The notes beneath the pieces are model-generated. The model saw nothing but the letters and a program-made list of their open reading frames with translations. It was not told where the DNA came from and did not search any database. From Tissierellia bacterium (GTDB lineage: Bacteria > Bacillota > Clostridia > Peptostreptococcales > Acidaminobacteraceae), in assembly GCA_012838225.1 (NCBI GenBank), contig DUPT01000008.1, positions 1 to 39,565 on the forward strand: a stretch of DNA of 39,565 nt, in the 5' to 3' direction. The stretch's first letter is position 1; each line of letters starts with the position of its first letter. Positions 24,556-32,956 of this stretch are shown here, one piece after another. The position numbers and the translations under genes are program-made.

Positions 24556-25764
24556 TTATTGGCGGCGAAGCTCATTCACCTGATCGACAATCCCTGAGAT
24601 CTCCTCGGTCGTCTCCAGTGTTCCGATATAGTGATTGTTTTCGTCTCGAACGGCGAAGTAGCGCACCAATAAGACCTTGGTGCCCGCCATCACGATCCGG
24701 GTCTCTTCATCTTTTAGGCCGGCCTTAAAGTCGGCTAGCATCTGGTCGACGACCGGCACCGCCCGGGGCGGATGACACAGCCGGACATCTCGCCCGATGA
24801 TGGTCCGGGTGCGATCAAATACCGGGTGCTTGCCCTCTGAGAAATAGCGCACCTTATCGTCCTGATCGATATATGTGAAGTCCTGTGGGGAGGTGTTGAG
24901 CATATGGATCAGGTCTTCGTGTCGGATCAGTCCTGAGGGGAAACGGATAAAGCCGGTGGCTTCAAGCACTTCTTCGGCCGGCTCCTCCGGCAACTGCCCG
25001 GAGTGTTTCTCCAGCCAGTGATTGGCGTCTGAGGGTGAAGCTCCTTCGATGCCGCCGCTAAAGACATAACCGATCTGATGCGACGCCTGAGCGATCGTCA
25101 CCCAATCGGCCGGTTCGATGTTTCTTACCAAAAGAGGCGACAGGATATCGTTTTCTTTGATGATCATGGAGTCGATCTCTTCAAGCACATCCTCGATCGC
25201 TTCGAGAAGCTCAGCCGGGGCCAGCTCGGTTTGGAGGATGTGCTTTAGGCGGTCGCGGATCTCGTCGTCTTTACCCCACATGACCTGAGGCGGACCGGTG
25301 ATACCATTTTTCTCGAGATAGGGGAAGAACAGATTTTCTTTTCGGGCATAGTGCTGATCGATGGTGGCCAGCTTCTTGATGGCGGCTAGCAGATCGATCC
25401 GGTGATCGTCAGTCGGATCGGCTTGGAACCGATCCATCAGCCCTCGGACAGTTTCCTCCATATACTGATAGATCCCCTGATTTTCTTTTCGAAACACAAA
25501 CAGCGGGTGGCCGGGCTTACGGTCGATCCGATCCATCGTATGTAGGTCGGTGATATTTCCGCTAAAGATGGCGGCATGGACATTGCACAGCTTCTGGATG
25601 TCTTGGACGGAGGTGCCTTCCCGGATCAGCGCCTGCTCCATCTGAGAGATCTCCTCTGAGGTGACATGGCCGAATTCCTGCTTGAACTGAGCTTTGACCT
25701 CGGCTTCGGACCTTCCGGCATGGAGGTCTTGGATCAGCTTCTTTAAACGATCTTTCTTGGTCAT
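24556..25764 (-). CDS. DUF438 protein with hemerythrin and PAS domains
   Basis: This 402-residue protein has a DUF438 domain (about 10-85), a hemerythrin-like four-helix domain (about 85-230) and a C-terminal PAS fold (about 285-400, from FTYIDQDDKVRYFSEGKHP). The hemerythrin part shows CNVHAAIF, KPGHPLFVFRKENQ, HYARKENLFFPYLEK and a late MIIKENDIL, fitting a di-iron site of His and Glu. The family is linked to handling or sensing of NO or oxygen; the role is not settled. It is co-transcribed with the Crp/Fnr regulator, and GGAG precedes the ATG at 25764. Confidence 0.88.
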   Translation of the reverse strand: MTKKDRLKKLIQDLHAGRSEAEVKAQFKQEFGHVTSEEISQMEQALIREGTSVQDIQKLCNVHAAIFSGNITDLHTMDRIDRKPGHPLFVFRKENQGIYQYMEETVRGLMDRFQADPTDDHRIDLLAAIKKLATIDQHYARKENLFFPYLEKNGITGPPQVMWGKDDEIRDRLKHILQTELAPAELLEAIEDVLEEIDSMIIKENDILSPLLVRNIEPADWVTIAQASHQIGYVFSGGIEGASPSDANHWLEKHSGQLPEEPAEEVLEATGFIRFPSGLIRHEDLIHMLNTSPQDFTYIDQDDKVRYFSEGKHPVFDRTRTIIGRDVRLCHPPRAVPVVDQMLADFKAGLKDEETRIVMAGTKVLLVRYFAVRDENNHYIGTLETTEEISGIVDQVNELRRQ

Positions 25765-25852
25765 TTTGACTCCTTATAGCTTAAATGATGGGTGGATAAG
25801 TTGATGAGCCCACCGGCTCTTTTGTAGTCTAAGCTAAAGAATACCTGATTTC

Positions 25853-25868
25853 TGTGACATCGGTCACA
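25853..25868. promoter_or_regulatory. Perfect CRP/HcpR-type operator between divergent operons
   Basis: TGTGAC-ATCG-GTCACA is an exact inverted repeat. On the minus strand, TAGACT at 25826-25831 would be a -10 whose start site falls about 41 bases from the palindrome centre, the place of a class II activator. On the plus strand TATATA (25897-25902) would be the -10 of the CoA-transferase. Confidence 0.75.
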
Positions 25869-25922
25869 AAATGAAACAACAATGCCGTCATTGGGGTATA
25901 TAGCCCTCGAGGGAGGATGTCT

Positions 25923-27254
25923 ATGAGCTATCAAGCGATCTATCACCAAAAGCGAAGGAGTGCCCGGGAGGCCCTATCACTTATCAAGGATGGCGATGCG
26001 ATCTTTGTCGCCCAGGTGGCCTCAGCCCCGATGGTGATCCTGGAGGAGTTGACGGTGCTAAAAGACTTTGGAATCAAGGATACCGTGATGGTGTCTTGTC
26101 TACCGGTCGGCTATTTTCAAGCGATGGATGATCCTGAGATGATTGGGATCTGTCGCCAGGAGTCGTGGTTCTTTTCGCCTCAGCAGCGGGCGGCTCATGA
26201 GAAGCAGCTGGCCTTTTGTGTCCCGCAGCATTCAACGTCGGCGCTCTGGAAGAAGGTCGATCGGGCTCGCCATGAGGGGAGGCGCCTGGTACTTCTCGGG
26301 ACGTGTTCACCCATGGATAAGCATGGCTATGTCTCACTCTCACTCAGTACCATCTATGAGAAGGAGTTGATCGAGCAGGGGGCCCTGGCGATCCTGGAGA
26401 TCAATCCGAATTATCCGAGGACCTTTGGGGATACGCTGGTCCATGTATCACAGGTGGCGGCCTTGGTCGAATCAGACCGGCCGGTGCCGGAGATCGAGCT
26501 TAGCCCCTATACCGACATCGATGCCGCCATCGGTCACTCAGTTGCTGAGCTGATCGAAGACGGATCGACCATCCAACTGGGCATCGGCAATATCCCCAAT
26601 GCCATCGCCCATGCCCTAAAGGATAAAAAACACCTCGGGATCCATACCGAGATGTTTACGGAGAATATGCTCGATCTGTTAGAAGCCGGAGCAGTCGATA
26701 ATTCTCAAAAAGGCTTCTATGACGGCTTTTCACTCTGTTCGTTTGCCTTTGGCTCCCGCCGACTCTATGACTATCTGGATGACAATCCATCCGTACTGTT
26801 CAAGCGGGTCACGATCGCCAATGATCCCTATCAGATCTCGAGGAATAACCGGTTTGTCTCAGTCAATGCCGCCCTGGAGATCGACCTGAGCGGCCAGTGT
26901 GCCTCGGAGAGCATCGGTCATAAACAGTACAGTGGGACCGGCGGACAAGCCGACACGGTCCAAGGAGCTCAGCGCTCAAAAGACGGTAAATCGATCATTG
27001 CGCTGCATTCGACCTATACCAAGACGGATAAGACCGGCCGGGAGGTGCGTTATTCAAAAATCGTTCCCGAGCTGACGCCGGGGGCGATTGTATCGCTCCA
27101 ACGCAATGACACCGACTATGTGGTGACAGAGTACGGTGTGGCCTGGCTCAGAGGTCTGAACGTAGCGGAGCGGGTGAAGGAGCTGATAAGGATCGCTCAT
27201 CCGGATTTTAGGGACTGGCTGAAGGAGGAAGCACAGCGAAACGGATTGATCTAG
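25923..27254 (+). CDS. Acetyl-CoA hydrolase/CoA-transferase family protein
   Basis: This 443-residue enzyme moves CoA between acids; the family includes 4-hydroxybutyrate and butyryl-CoA:acetate CoA-transferases. Seen are SCLPVGYFQAMD early, IGNIPNAIAHALKDKKHLGI, then GIHTEMFTENMLDLLEAG with the catalytic Glu of HTEM (near 243), and SGTGGQADTVQGAQ near 340. The substrate cannot be fixed. GGGAGG sits six bases before ATG 25923 and abuts an ATG at 25917, so 25923 was chosen. It diverges from the DUF438/Crp operon across the shared operator and is probably under its control. Confidence 0.9.
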   Translation: MSYQAIYHQKRRSAREALSLIKDGDAIFVAQVASAPMVILEELTVLKDFGIKDTVMVSCLPVGYFQAMDDPEMIGICRQESWFFSPQQRAAHEKQLAFCVPQHSTSALWKKVDRARHEGRRLVLLGTCSPMDKHGYVSLSLSTIYEKELIEQGALAILEINPNYPRTFGDTLVHVSQVAALVESDRPVPEIELSPYTDIDAAIGHSVAELIEDGSTIQLGIGNIPNAIAHALKDKKHLGIHTEMFTENMLDLLEAGAVDNSQKGFYDGFSLCSFAFGSRRLYDYLDDNPSVLFKRVTIANDPYQISRNNRFVSVNAALEIDLSGQCASESIGHKQYSGTGGQADTVQGAQRSKDGKSIIALHSTYTKTDKTGREVRYSKIVPELTPGAIVSLQRNDTDYVVTEYGVAWLRGLNVAERVKELIRIAHPDFRDWLKEEAQRNGLI

Positions 27255-27363
27255 GGTGCTAAACAACCAATTTGCGTAGCCGTTTCCGGTGTCAACCGAC
27301 AAGACCGGTTATGATGGGGCCAACAAGAGGCAGAGCAGGAGTAGTTTTGCCCAAAGATCATCG

Positions 27364-27396
27364 AAAAAATAGAGCCAACCGCGGTTGGCTCTATTT
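27364..27396. terminator. Bidirectional terminator between CoA-transferase and ppdK
   Basis: Positions 27367-27396 form a perfect 30-base palindrome (AAATAGAGCCAACCG and its complement). On the minus strand a run of T follows, so it serves mainly ppdK; it may serve the convergent gene too. Confidence 0.88.
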
Positions 27397-27402
27397 GTCG
27401 GA

Positions 27403-30051
27403 CTATTTTACGTGATGGGTGGCTTCCCCGTGTTTTTCGATCAGGGCCGCCTGGGCAGCTGCCAGTCGGGCGATCGGGACACGATAGGGTGAACAGGAGA
27501 CATAGTTGAGACCGACTTCATGACAGAAGTGGATGGTCTTGGGATCTCCGCCGTGCTCACCGCAGATGCCGAGCTTGATGTCGGGACGGGTCTGTCGCCC
27601 CAGCTCAACGGCTTTTTGGACCAGGTAGCCGACGCCCTCTTGGTCGATGGTGACAAAGGGGTCATACTCGAAGATACCTTTTTTCAGATAGTCCTCGATG
27701 ATCTGGGCGGCGTCGTCACGGCTAAAGCCATAGGTCATCTGTGTCAGGTCATTGGTGCCGAAGCTGAAGAATTCAGCGTTTTTAGCGATCTTATCAGCTG
27801 TCAGGGCGCCGCGCGGTACTTCGATCATCGTGCCGTAGAGGTAGTTGAGCTCAATACCGGCTTCTTCGATCAGCTGATCGGCCGTGCCGCGAACGACCTC
27901 TTCCACATAGGTCAGCTCCTCCGGGATACCGACCAGCGGGATCATGATCTCGGGATGGACATCGATGCCCTTGTCCTGCTTCACCTGGATGGCCGCTTCG
28001 ATGATGGCTCTCGTCTGCATCTCAGCGATCTCGGGATAGCTGACGGCCAGACGGACACCGCGGTGACCGAGCATCGGGTTGAACTCGTGCAGCGAATCGA
28101 CGGTGGCTTTCAGTTCTTCAAAGCTTAGGCCCATGGTGGCGGCCAGGTCTCGGATCTCTTTATCGTGTTGCGGCAGGAATTCGTGCAGCGGCGGATCCAA
28201 CAGACGGATCGTCACCGGACGATGCTCCATCGCCTCAAAGATACCGACAAAGTCATCCTTTTGGAAGGGCAGGACCTTATCGAGCGCTTTACGGCGAGCC
28301 TCCTCGGAGGTGGAGGTGATCATCTCACGGACAGCGGCGATTCGGTTTTCATCAAAGAACATGTGCTCTGTTCGAGTCAGACCGATCCCCTCAGCCCCGA
28401 ATTCGATCGCTTGACGGGCATCTTGCGGGGTGTCGGCATTGGTGCGGATCCCAAGTTTACGGGCTTCATCGGCCCAGCCCATCAGTTTTCCAAAGTGACC
28501 GCTCAGCTCCGGTGCTACGGTAGCGATCGAGCCGTCATAGACCAGTCCGGTCGAGCCGTCTAAGGAGATCTCATCGCCTTCTTTATACTCTCGGCCATTG
28601 GCCCGGAAGACTTTCAGTTCTTCGTTGACTCGGATGCCTTCGGCTCCGGCGACACAGCATTTGCCCATGCCGCGGGCGACAACGGCGGCGTGTGAGGTCC
28701 GGCCGCCCCGGGCGGTCAGGATCCCTTCGGCATTGATCATGCCCTCGATGTCTTCAGGGGAGGTCTCGGTTCGAACCAGGACGACCTTTTCGCCGTTTTG
28801 GGAAGCGGCGGTGGCGGCTTCGGCGGTGAAGTAGACCTTACCGCTGGCAGCACCGGGGGAGGCGGCCAAGCCCTTGGCAATGACGGTCGCTTGGGCGAGG
28901 GCCTCGGGGTCGAAGTTCGGGTGGAGCACCTGATCGAGTTGATCGGGTTCGATCCGCATGACGGCTTCGTCCTTGGTGATGAGATCGGCTTCTTCAAGCT
29001 CTACGGCTACGCGAAGAGCGGCGGCGGCGGTCCGTTTGCCGTTACGGGTCTGTAGGATATAGAGCTTACCCTTTTCGATGGTGAACTCGATATCTTGCAT
29101 ATCACGGTAGTGGTGTTCGAGTTTTTCTGAGAGATCCATGAACTCTTGATAGATCTCGGGATTGATATCATTCAGGTGCTCGATCGAGAGCGGTGTCCGG
29201 ATACCGGCCACAACATCTTCGCCTTGAGCGTTCATCAAGAACTCGCCCAGCATGACATTCTCACCCGTGGCCGGGTCGCGGGTAAAGGCGACACCGGTAC
29301 CACAGTCATCGCCCATATTGCCAAATACCATGGCTTGGACGTTGACGGCGGTGCCCAGATCATGCGGGATATGATACGTATTGCGATAGATCCTGGCCCG
29401 CTCATTGTCCCAGCTGCGGAATACGGCTGTGACAGCCTCGATCAATTGTTCCTTCGGGTCCTGCGGGAAATCGTGGCCATCGCGGGCTTTATAGATCTCT
29501 TTGAACCGGACGACGACTTCTTCCAGGTCATCAGCACTCAGGTGGGTGTCTTCATCAACGCCCTTGGCTTCTTTGATCTCATCAAAGACGCTCTCAAAGT
29601 AGCTCTTGGGGATCTCCATGACGACATCGGCAAACATCATGATGAAGCGGCGATAGCTATCGAGCACAAAGCGGCGGTTGCCACTCTCTTGAGACAGTGT
29701 CTCGACCGATTCATCGTTTAGACCTAGGTTTAGTACGGTGTCCATCATGCCGGGCATCGAGAATTTGGCGCCGCTTCGGACGGAGACCAGCAGCGGATTG
29801 GAGGTGCCGCCAAAGGTCTTGCCGGTCTCTTGCTCCAGCTCGGCCATTTTGGCAAAGATCTCTTCTCGAAGCTCCGGCCAGATCTGTTTGCCCTTGGCAT
29901 AGTATTCGTTACAGGCTTCGGTGGTGACAGTAAAGCCCTGTGGGACCGGCAGGCCGATATTACTCATCTCGGCCAGGTTGGCGCCCTTGCCGCCCAACAA
30001 GTCCTTCATGTCCTTGTTTCCTTCTTTGAAGGAATAGACGTACTGTTTCAT
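27403..30051 (-). CDS. ppdK: Pyruvate, phosphate dikinase
   Basis: This 882-residue enzyme interconverts pyruvate, ATP and phosphate with PEP, AMP and PPi. Its length matches clostridial PPDK. The N-terminal ATP-grasp domain starts LLGGKGANLAEMSNIGLPVP. The phosphohistidine domain has LTARGGRTSHAAVVARGMG with the catalytic His. The PEP domain shows GLTRTEHMFF and the catalytic Cys in GICGEHGGDPKTIHF. It links glycolysis to PEP with use of PPi, common in anaerobes. AAAGGAT precedes the ATG at 30051. Two promoters lie upstream, and no regulatory protein of the PPDK-kinase type is nearby. Confidence 0.97.
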   Translation of the reverse strand: MKQYVYSFKEGNKDMKDLLGGKGANLAEMSNIGLPVPQGFTVTTEACNEYYAKGKQIWPELREEIFAKMAELEQETGKTFGGTSNPLLVSVRSGAKFSMPGMMDTVLNLGLNDESVETLSQESGNRRFVLDSYRRFIMMFADVVMEIPKSYFESVFDEIKEAKGVDEDTHLSADDLEEVVVRFKEIYKARDGHDFPQDPKEQLIEAVTAVFRSWDNERARIYRNTYHIPHDLGTAVNVQAMVFGNMGDDCGTGVAFTRDPATGENVMLGEFLMNAQGEDVVAGIRTPLSIEHLNDINPEIYQEFMDLSEKLEHHYRDMQDIEFTIEKGKLYILQTRNGKRTAAAALRVAVELEEADLITKDEAVMRIEPDQLDQVLHPNFDPEALAQATVIAKGLAASPGAASGKVYFTAEAATAASQNGEKVVLVRTETSPEDIEGMINAEGILTARGGRTSHAAVVARGMGKCCVAGAEGIRVNEELKVFRANGREYKEGDEISLDGSTGLVYDGSIATVAPELSGHFGKLMGWADEARKLGIRTNADTPQDARQAIEFGAEGIGLTRTEHMFFDENRIAAVREMITSTSEEARRKALDKVLPFQKDDFVGIFEAMEHRPVTIRLLDPPLHEFLPQHDKEIRDLAATMGLSFEELKATVDSLHEFNPMLGHRGVRLAVSYPEIAEMQTRAIIEAAIQVKQDKGIDVHPEIMIPLVGIPEELTYVEEVVRGTADQLIEEAGIELNYLYGTMIEVPRGALTADKIAKNAEFFSFGTNDLTQMTYGFSRDDAAQIIEDYLKKGIFEYDPFVTIDQEGVGYLVQKAVELGRQTRPDIKLGICGEHGGDPKTIHFCHEVGLNYVSCSPYRVPIARLAAAQAALIEKHGEATHHVK

Positions 30052-30094
30052 ATTGGTATCCTTTCGAAATTAGAGTGCATATTTATATAAAGTA

Positions 30095-30100
30095 ATTATA
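30095..30100 (-). promoter_or_regulatory. Proximal ppdK promoter (-10 TATAAT)
   Basis: On the minus strand TGG-TATAAT lies 44 bases before the start codon. The extended TG is present and the -35 is weak. Confidence 0.6.
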
Positions 30101-30151
30101 CCACTTTCGGTTAATGAATGTCCCTGAGGGCGTTAACATTCAACTTACTAT

Positions 30152-30181
30152 AGTGTAACAGACGAATGAATTTCTCGTCAA
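30152..30181 (-). promoter_or_regulatory. Distal ppdK promoter
   Basis: On the minus strand TTGACG (30181-30176) and TACACT (30157-30152) are 18 bases apart with a TG extension, about 100 bases before the start codon. Confidence 0.55.
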
Positions 30182-30214
30182 TTTTACGTTAACTTTCTCG
30201 AGCGGGCGATAGAA

Positions 30215-30251
30215 ATCAAAAAACCCGCTGATCGGTGAAAGAAAAGCGGGT
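30215..30251 (-). terminator. Terminator of the NarL-type regulator gene
   Basis: On the minus strand ACCCGCT (30251-30245) pairs with AGCGGGT (30229-30223) and a run of T follows. Confidence 0.85.
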
Positions 30252-30272
30252 GAGAGGTCTCGTCGTTTTGGG

Positions 30273-30890
30273 CTAGCCGTTGGGACTCATATAACCATTA
30301 TTGATCAGGTAGATGACGAGCTTTGTGATGCTCGAAAAATCGGTTTTATGCATGATATTGGCCAGATGGCTTTTCAGCGTATTATCAGAGATGTCGAGCT
30401 CCCGGGCGATCTCCTTTCGAGAATAGGCCTGACAGAGCAGCTTCAGGATGACCTTCTCTTGTTCGGTAAAGCTCTTGAAGGTGTCCATAAAGCCTGACTC
30501 CTGGGCGATGGGAAAGGTCGAATACCCCCGCAGGGCATTGCGCATCGTCTGGATCAGATCGGCCAGCGAGAGGTCCTTATAGATAAAGCCCTCGACCCCG
30601 ATCTCCTTGGCTTCATCAATGAAGGTGACGGTCGGAAACCCGGTCATCAGAATGACTTTGGTCTCAGGAAAGGTCTGCTTGATCAGCCTGGCCTCGGTCA
30701 GTCCGCTCGAATTATGACTGGTACAAATGTCCATCAAGACCAGATCGACACTCATCTGCTGAAAGACCTTATGGATCTGATGGGCACAATCGATCGAGGC
30801 AACCACCTGAAAATCAGGCTCTTTACTTAATGCTTGAACAATGGATTCTCGGACAAGACGGTGGTCTTCTACCACCACAATATTGATCAT
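30273..30890 (-). CDS. NarL/LuxR-family response regulator, orphan
   Basis: This 205-residue regulator has a receiver domain (1-120) with acidic pair Glu8-Asp9, phospho-acceptor Asp54 in LVLMDICTSHN, LMTGF and the Lys in GFIYKDLSL. The C-terminal LuxR HTH (about 138-200) reads FTEQEKVILKLLCQAYSRKE, then ELDISDNTLKSHLANIM. No kinase gene is adjacent. It diverges from the Cna-B protein gene across 320 bases that hold repeats suited to a dimeric regulator, so control of the surface-protein and NRPS-like genes is plausible. GGGGAGCGGATC precedes the ATG. Confidence 0.9.
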   Translation of the reverse strand: MINIVVVEDHRLVRESIVQALSKEPDFQVVASIDCAHQIHKVFQQMSVDLVLMDICTSHNSSGLTEARLIKQTFPETKVILMTGFPTVTFIDEAKEIGVEGFIYKDLSLADLIQTMRNALRGYSTFPIAQESGFMDTFKSFTEQEKVILKLLCQAYSRKEIARELDISDNTLKSHLANIMHKTDFSSITKLVIYLINNGYMSPNG

Positions 30891-30984
30891 GATCCGCTCC
30901 CCGGTGGATAAAAGCTATCTTTATCTCTGTCTCAAGTTTTCTTCAACCTGAGCGGCCTAAGTTATAACCGTTGTCATTTGTCAA

Positions 30985-31009
30985 AGGTATACGCTACTAT
31001 TCTATACCT
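30985..31009. promoter_or_regulatory. Inverted repeat AGGTATA-N11-TATACCT, possible operator
   Basis: Seven-base arms (30985-30991 and 31003-31009) lie between the divergent NarL-type regulator and the Cna-B gene. A TTGACA on the minus strand (30984-30979) directly abuts it. Paired heptamers are typical binding sites of NarL-type regulators. Confidence 0.5.
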
Positions 31010-31024
31010 CCCATCTAATTATCC

Positions 31025-31112
31025 ATCACCCAAAAGTATGATATCGATTGCCATTTTAAGCCCAGCCTATCCGTTGGTTCAGTTTTTTCAAGAAATCGCT
31101 ATCACCCAAAAG
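31025..31112 (+). repeat. Two direct repeats of ATCACCCAAAAG in the divergent intergenic region
   Basis: ATCACCCAAAAG occurs exactly at 31025-31036 and at 31101-31112, 76 bases apart, with partial similarity continuing for ten more bases (YRTGAKAYCG). The rest of the 320-base gap shows no gene. Confidence 0.6.
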
Positions 31113-31210
31113 CGTGAGACCGCTTCGCCTTTAATGTAGAGATGATGACGCTCTTTCGGATGTACTAAATCCTGAGGGCGTATGTTACGGTTTCTTTAAA
31201 GGAGGTTGTT

Positions 31211-32923
31211 ATGCGTAGATCGTTGGTTTTGTTTATGGTCTTTTGTCTATTACTAAGTCTTAGTGGACCTGTCGCATTGGCTGAGGAAGCCGGCCCGCCG
31301 GAATCGCGCCCGAGCGGTCTCATCGGACACATCCTGTGTCAACTGCTCGAAGGCTACGAGGCTCACTTGGGTCTTCAATTACAATACTCACTCGATGGCA
31401 CCTTATGGCATAAGCTGCCGATCCAAGCGATCTCGGCCGATGGCACGACACAGATCGATTGGCAGGCTCTGGCGAATGAGGATGGCCTCCAGCTTCGCTT
31501 CTATCTCTACCATCTTGATGAGGGCGTATGGAAGCTGCTTCGTCCCGAGGACTATGGCTACTCGATCGAGTGGTCCTGGAAAAACGAAGTCGAGATCGAT
31601 GTCACGATCACGATTCCCTACTGCCGAAAAGATATCACCGCCACAAAGGTCTGGCAGGGCGGACCATCACCCAGACCGAGTGTCTGGCTGAAGCTCTACC
31701 GAGCGATCCCGGGCGGCGAGCCCAAGCCGGTCGATGTAGCTCCGATCGAGCTGGTCGATGGCAAAACCAGTGCCACCTGGGCCAAACAGCCCCGCTGGGC
31801 CAATCTGCTCGTGCCCTATTGCTATTCGGTCAAAGAAGTCGATGTCGAGGGGAACGACTTTGCGCCCGAAGGCTATGAAAAAACCGAACAAGGCTTATGT
31901 GTCACCAATACATATCAGATCCCCAAAGGGGAGATCACGGCTACCAAGCAGTGGATCGATGGACCGGCCGAGCGCCCGGAGATCTTCTTCCAGCTTTTCC
32001 TGGCAGACGAAGCCATCACCGAACCTACCTTGGTCGATCCGGCCACCAACCGCGTCACATGGCAGGATCTGCCACTAACAGATTTTGACGGAGTAGCGCT
32101 GGCCTATACGGTCAAGGAAGTCGATGCCAAAGGCAACGATGCCACCCCGGCCCATTATGTTAAGCAGGAGCAGGGTCTGAGTGTGACCAACCGCTACACT
32201 CCGCCCACCGGCCCGGTCGTAGCCACTAAAGAGTGGATCCACGGGCCAAAGGATCGGCCTGAGGTCTATCTCCAGCTCTTCTTAGCCGATCAAGCCGTCA
32301 GTGAGCCGACCCGACTCGATCCCGCCACCAATCAGGTCATCTGGCCCGATAGGCCGCTAAAAGATATGACCGGTCAAGACCTGATCTATACCGTCAAGGA
32401 AGTCGATGAAGACGGCAAGGACGCGGTCCCGGCCAACTACACCAAGCAAGAGAGCGGCCTCAAGGTCATCAATACCTATGTAGTGCCGACCAAGGCCATC
32501 ACGGCCGCTAAGATCTGGATCGGGGGCGATTATAAGAAGCGTCCGGCGATCGAGCTTCAACTGCTGCGTGACGGGGAGCCGCTCGGTGAGCCGGTGACAC
32601 TCGATAATCAGCTGAGCTATACCTGGAGAGATATGCCGCTGACCGATCTTAACGGCAAGGAATACAGCTACACCGTAGATGAGCTCAATGTACCGGAAGG
32701 CTATGAGAAAAAGGTCCTGGGAATGATCGTGACCAATCGCTATACGGCCGGTAAGCCGCCGGTCAAACCCGATCGGCCACCGATAGCGCCGGTCAAACCG
32801 ACCCCGCCGGCAAGCCCGGCCGCCACGAAGCCGAGCCTGCCGAGTACCGGTGTCGGACCCAGCCTACTGCCTTGGATCATCCTCTGTCTCGGTTCTGCCC
32901 GGGTACTGCGAAAGAAAGATTAG
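31211..32923 (+). CDS. LPXTG-anchored surface protein with four Cna-B repeats
   Basis: This 570-residue protein has a signal peptide (1-24, ending ALA), a unique N-terminal domain (about 30-140) and four Cna-B-type repeats near 142-235, 241-330, 336-423 and 430-511. Each runs from a TATKVW-like Lys, through YTVKEVD, to a VTNTY Asn, the set that forms isopeptide bonds. A Pro-rich stalk leads to LPSTG (543-547), a hydrophobic helix and RKKD, the sortase signal. AAAGGAGGTTGTT precedes the ATG. No sortase gene is in the window. A minor pilin or adhesin role is likely. Six Cys, including four after the signal peptide, are unusual for this class. Confidence 0.9.
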   Translation: MRRSLVLFMVFCLLLSLSGPVALAEEAGPPESRPSGLIGHILCQLLEGYEAHLGLQLQYSLDGTLWHKLPIQAISADGTTQIDWQALANEDGLQLRFYLYHLDEGVWKLLRPEDYGYSIEWSWKNEVEIDVTITIPYCRKDITATKVWQGGPSPRPSVWLKLYRAIPGGEPKPVDVAPIELVDGKTSATWAKQPRWANLLVPYCYSVKEVDVEGNDFAPEGYEKTEQGLCVTNTYQIPKGEITATKQWIDGPAERPEIFFQLFLADEAITEPTLVDPATNRVTWQDLPLTDFDGVALAYTVKEVDAKGNDATPAHYVKQEQGLSVTNRYTPPTGPVVATKEWIHGPKDRPEVYLQLFLADQAVSEPTRLDPATNQVIWPDRPLKDMTGQDLIYTVKEVDEDGKDAVPANYTKQESGLKVINTYVVPTKAITAAKIWIGGDYKKRPAIELQLLRDGEPLGEPVTLDNQLSYTWRDMPLTDLNGKEYSYTVDELNVPEGYEKKVLGMIVTNRYTAGKPPVKPDRPPIAPVKPTPPASPAATKPSLPSTGVGPSLLPWIILCLGSARVLRKKD

Positions 32924-32924
32924 T

Positions 32925-32956
32925 CAGGCCGGCCCCCGTTCTTTGAGGGGCGCCTG
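32925..32956 (+). promoter_or_regulatory. Hairpin covering the ribosome binding site of the AMP-ligase gene
   Basis: CAGGC and CCCC (32925-32937) can pair with GGGG and GCCTG (32947-32956), with a small bulge. No T-run follows. The GAGGGG that would start translation at GTG 32956 is inside the right arm, so the fold may limit translation or act as a weak stop. Confidence 0.4.

Noticed and set aside
25904..25913. Palindrome CCCTCGAGGG before the CoA-transferase as a second operator
   Set aside because: It overlaps the ribosome binding site, is short, and has no second copy.
27520..29721. Long plus-strand frames inside ppdK (about 200 and 190 codons)
   Set aside because: They are shadows of the strongly biased ppdK codons on the other strand; no ribosome binding sites and no family patterns.
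30961..30984. TTGACA...TATAAC on the minus strand as promoter of the NarL-type gene
   Set aside because: The spacing is only 12 bases, too short for a standard promoter; the real -10 is not clear.
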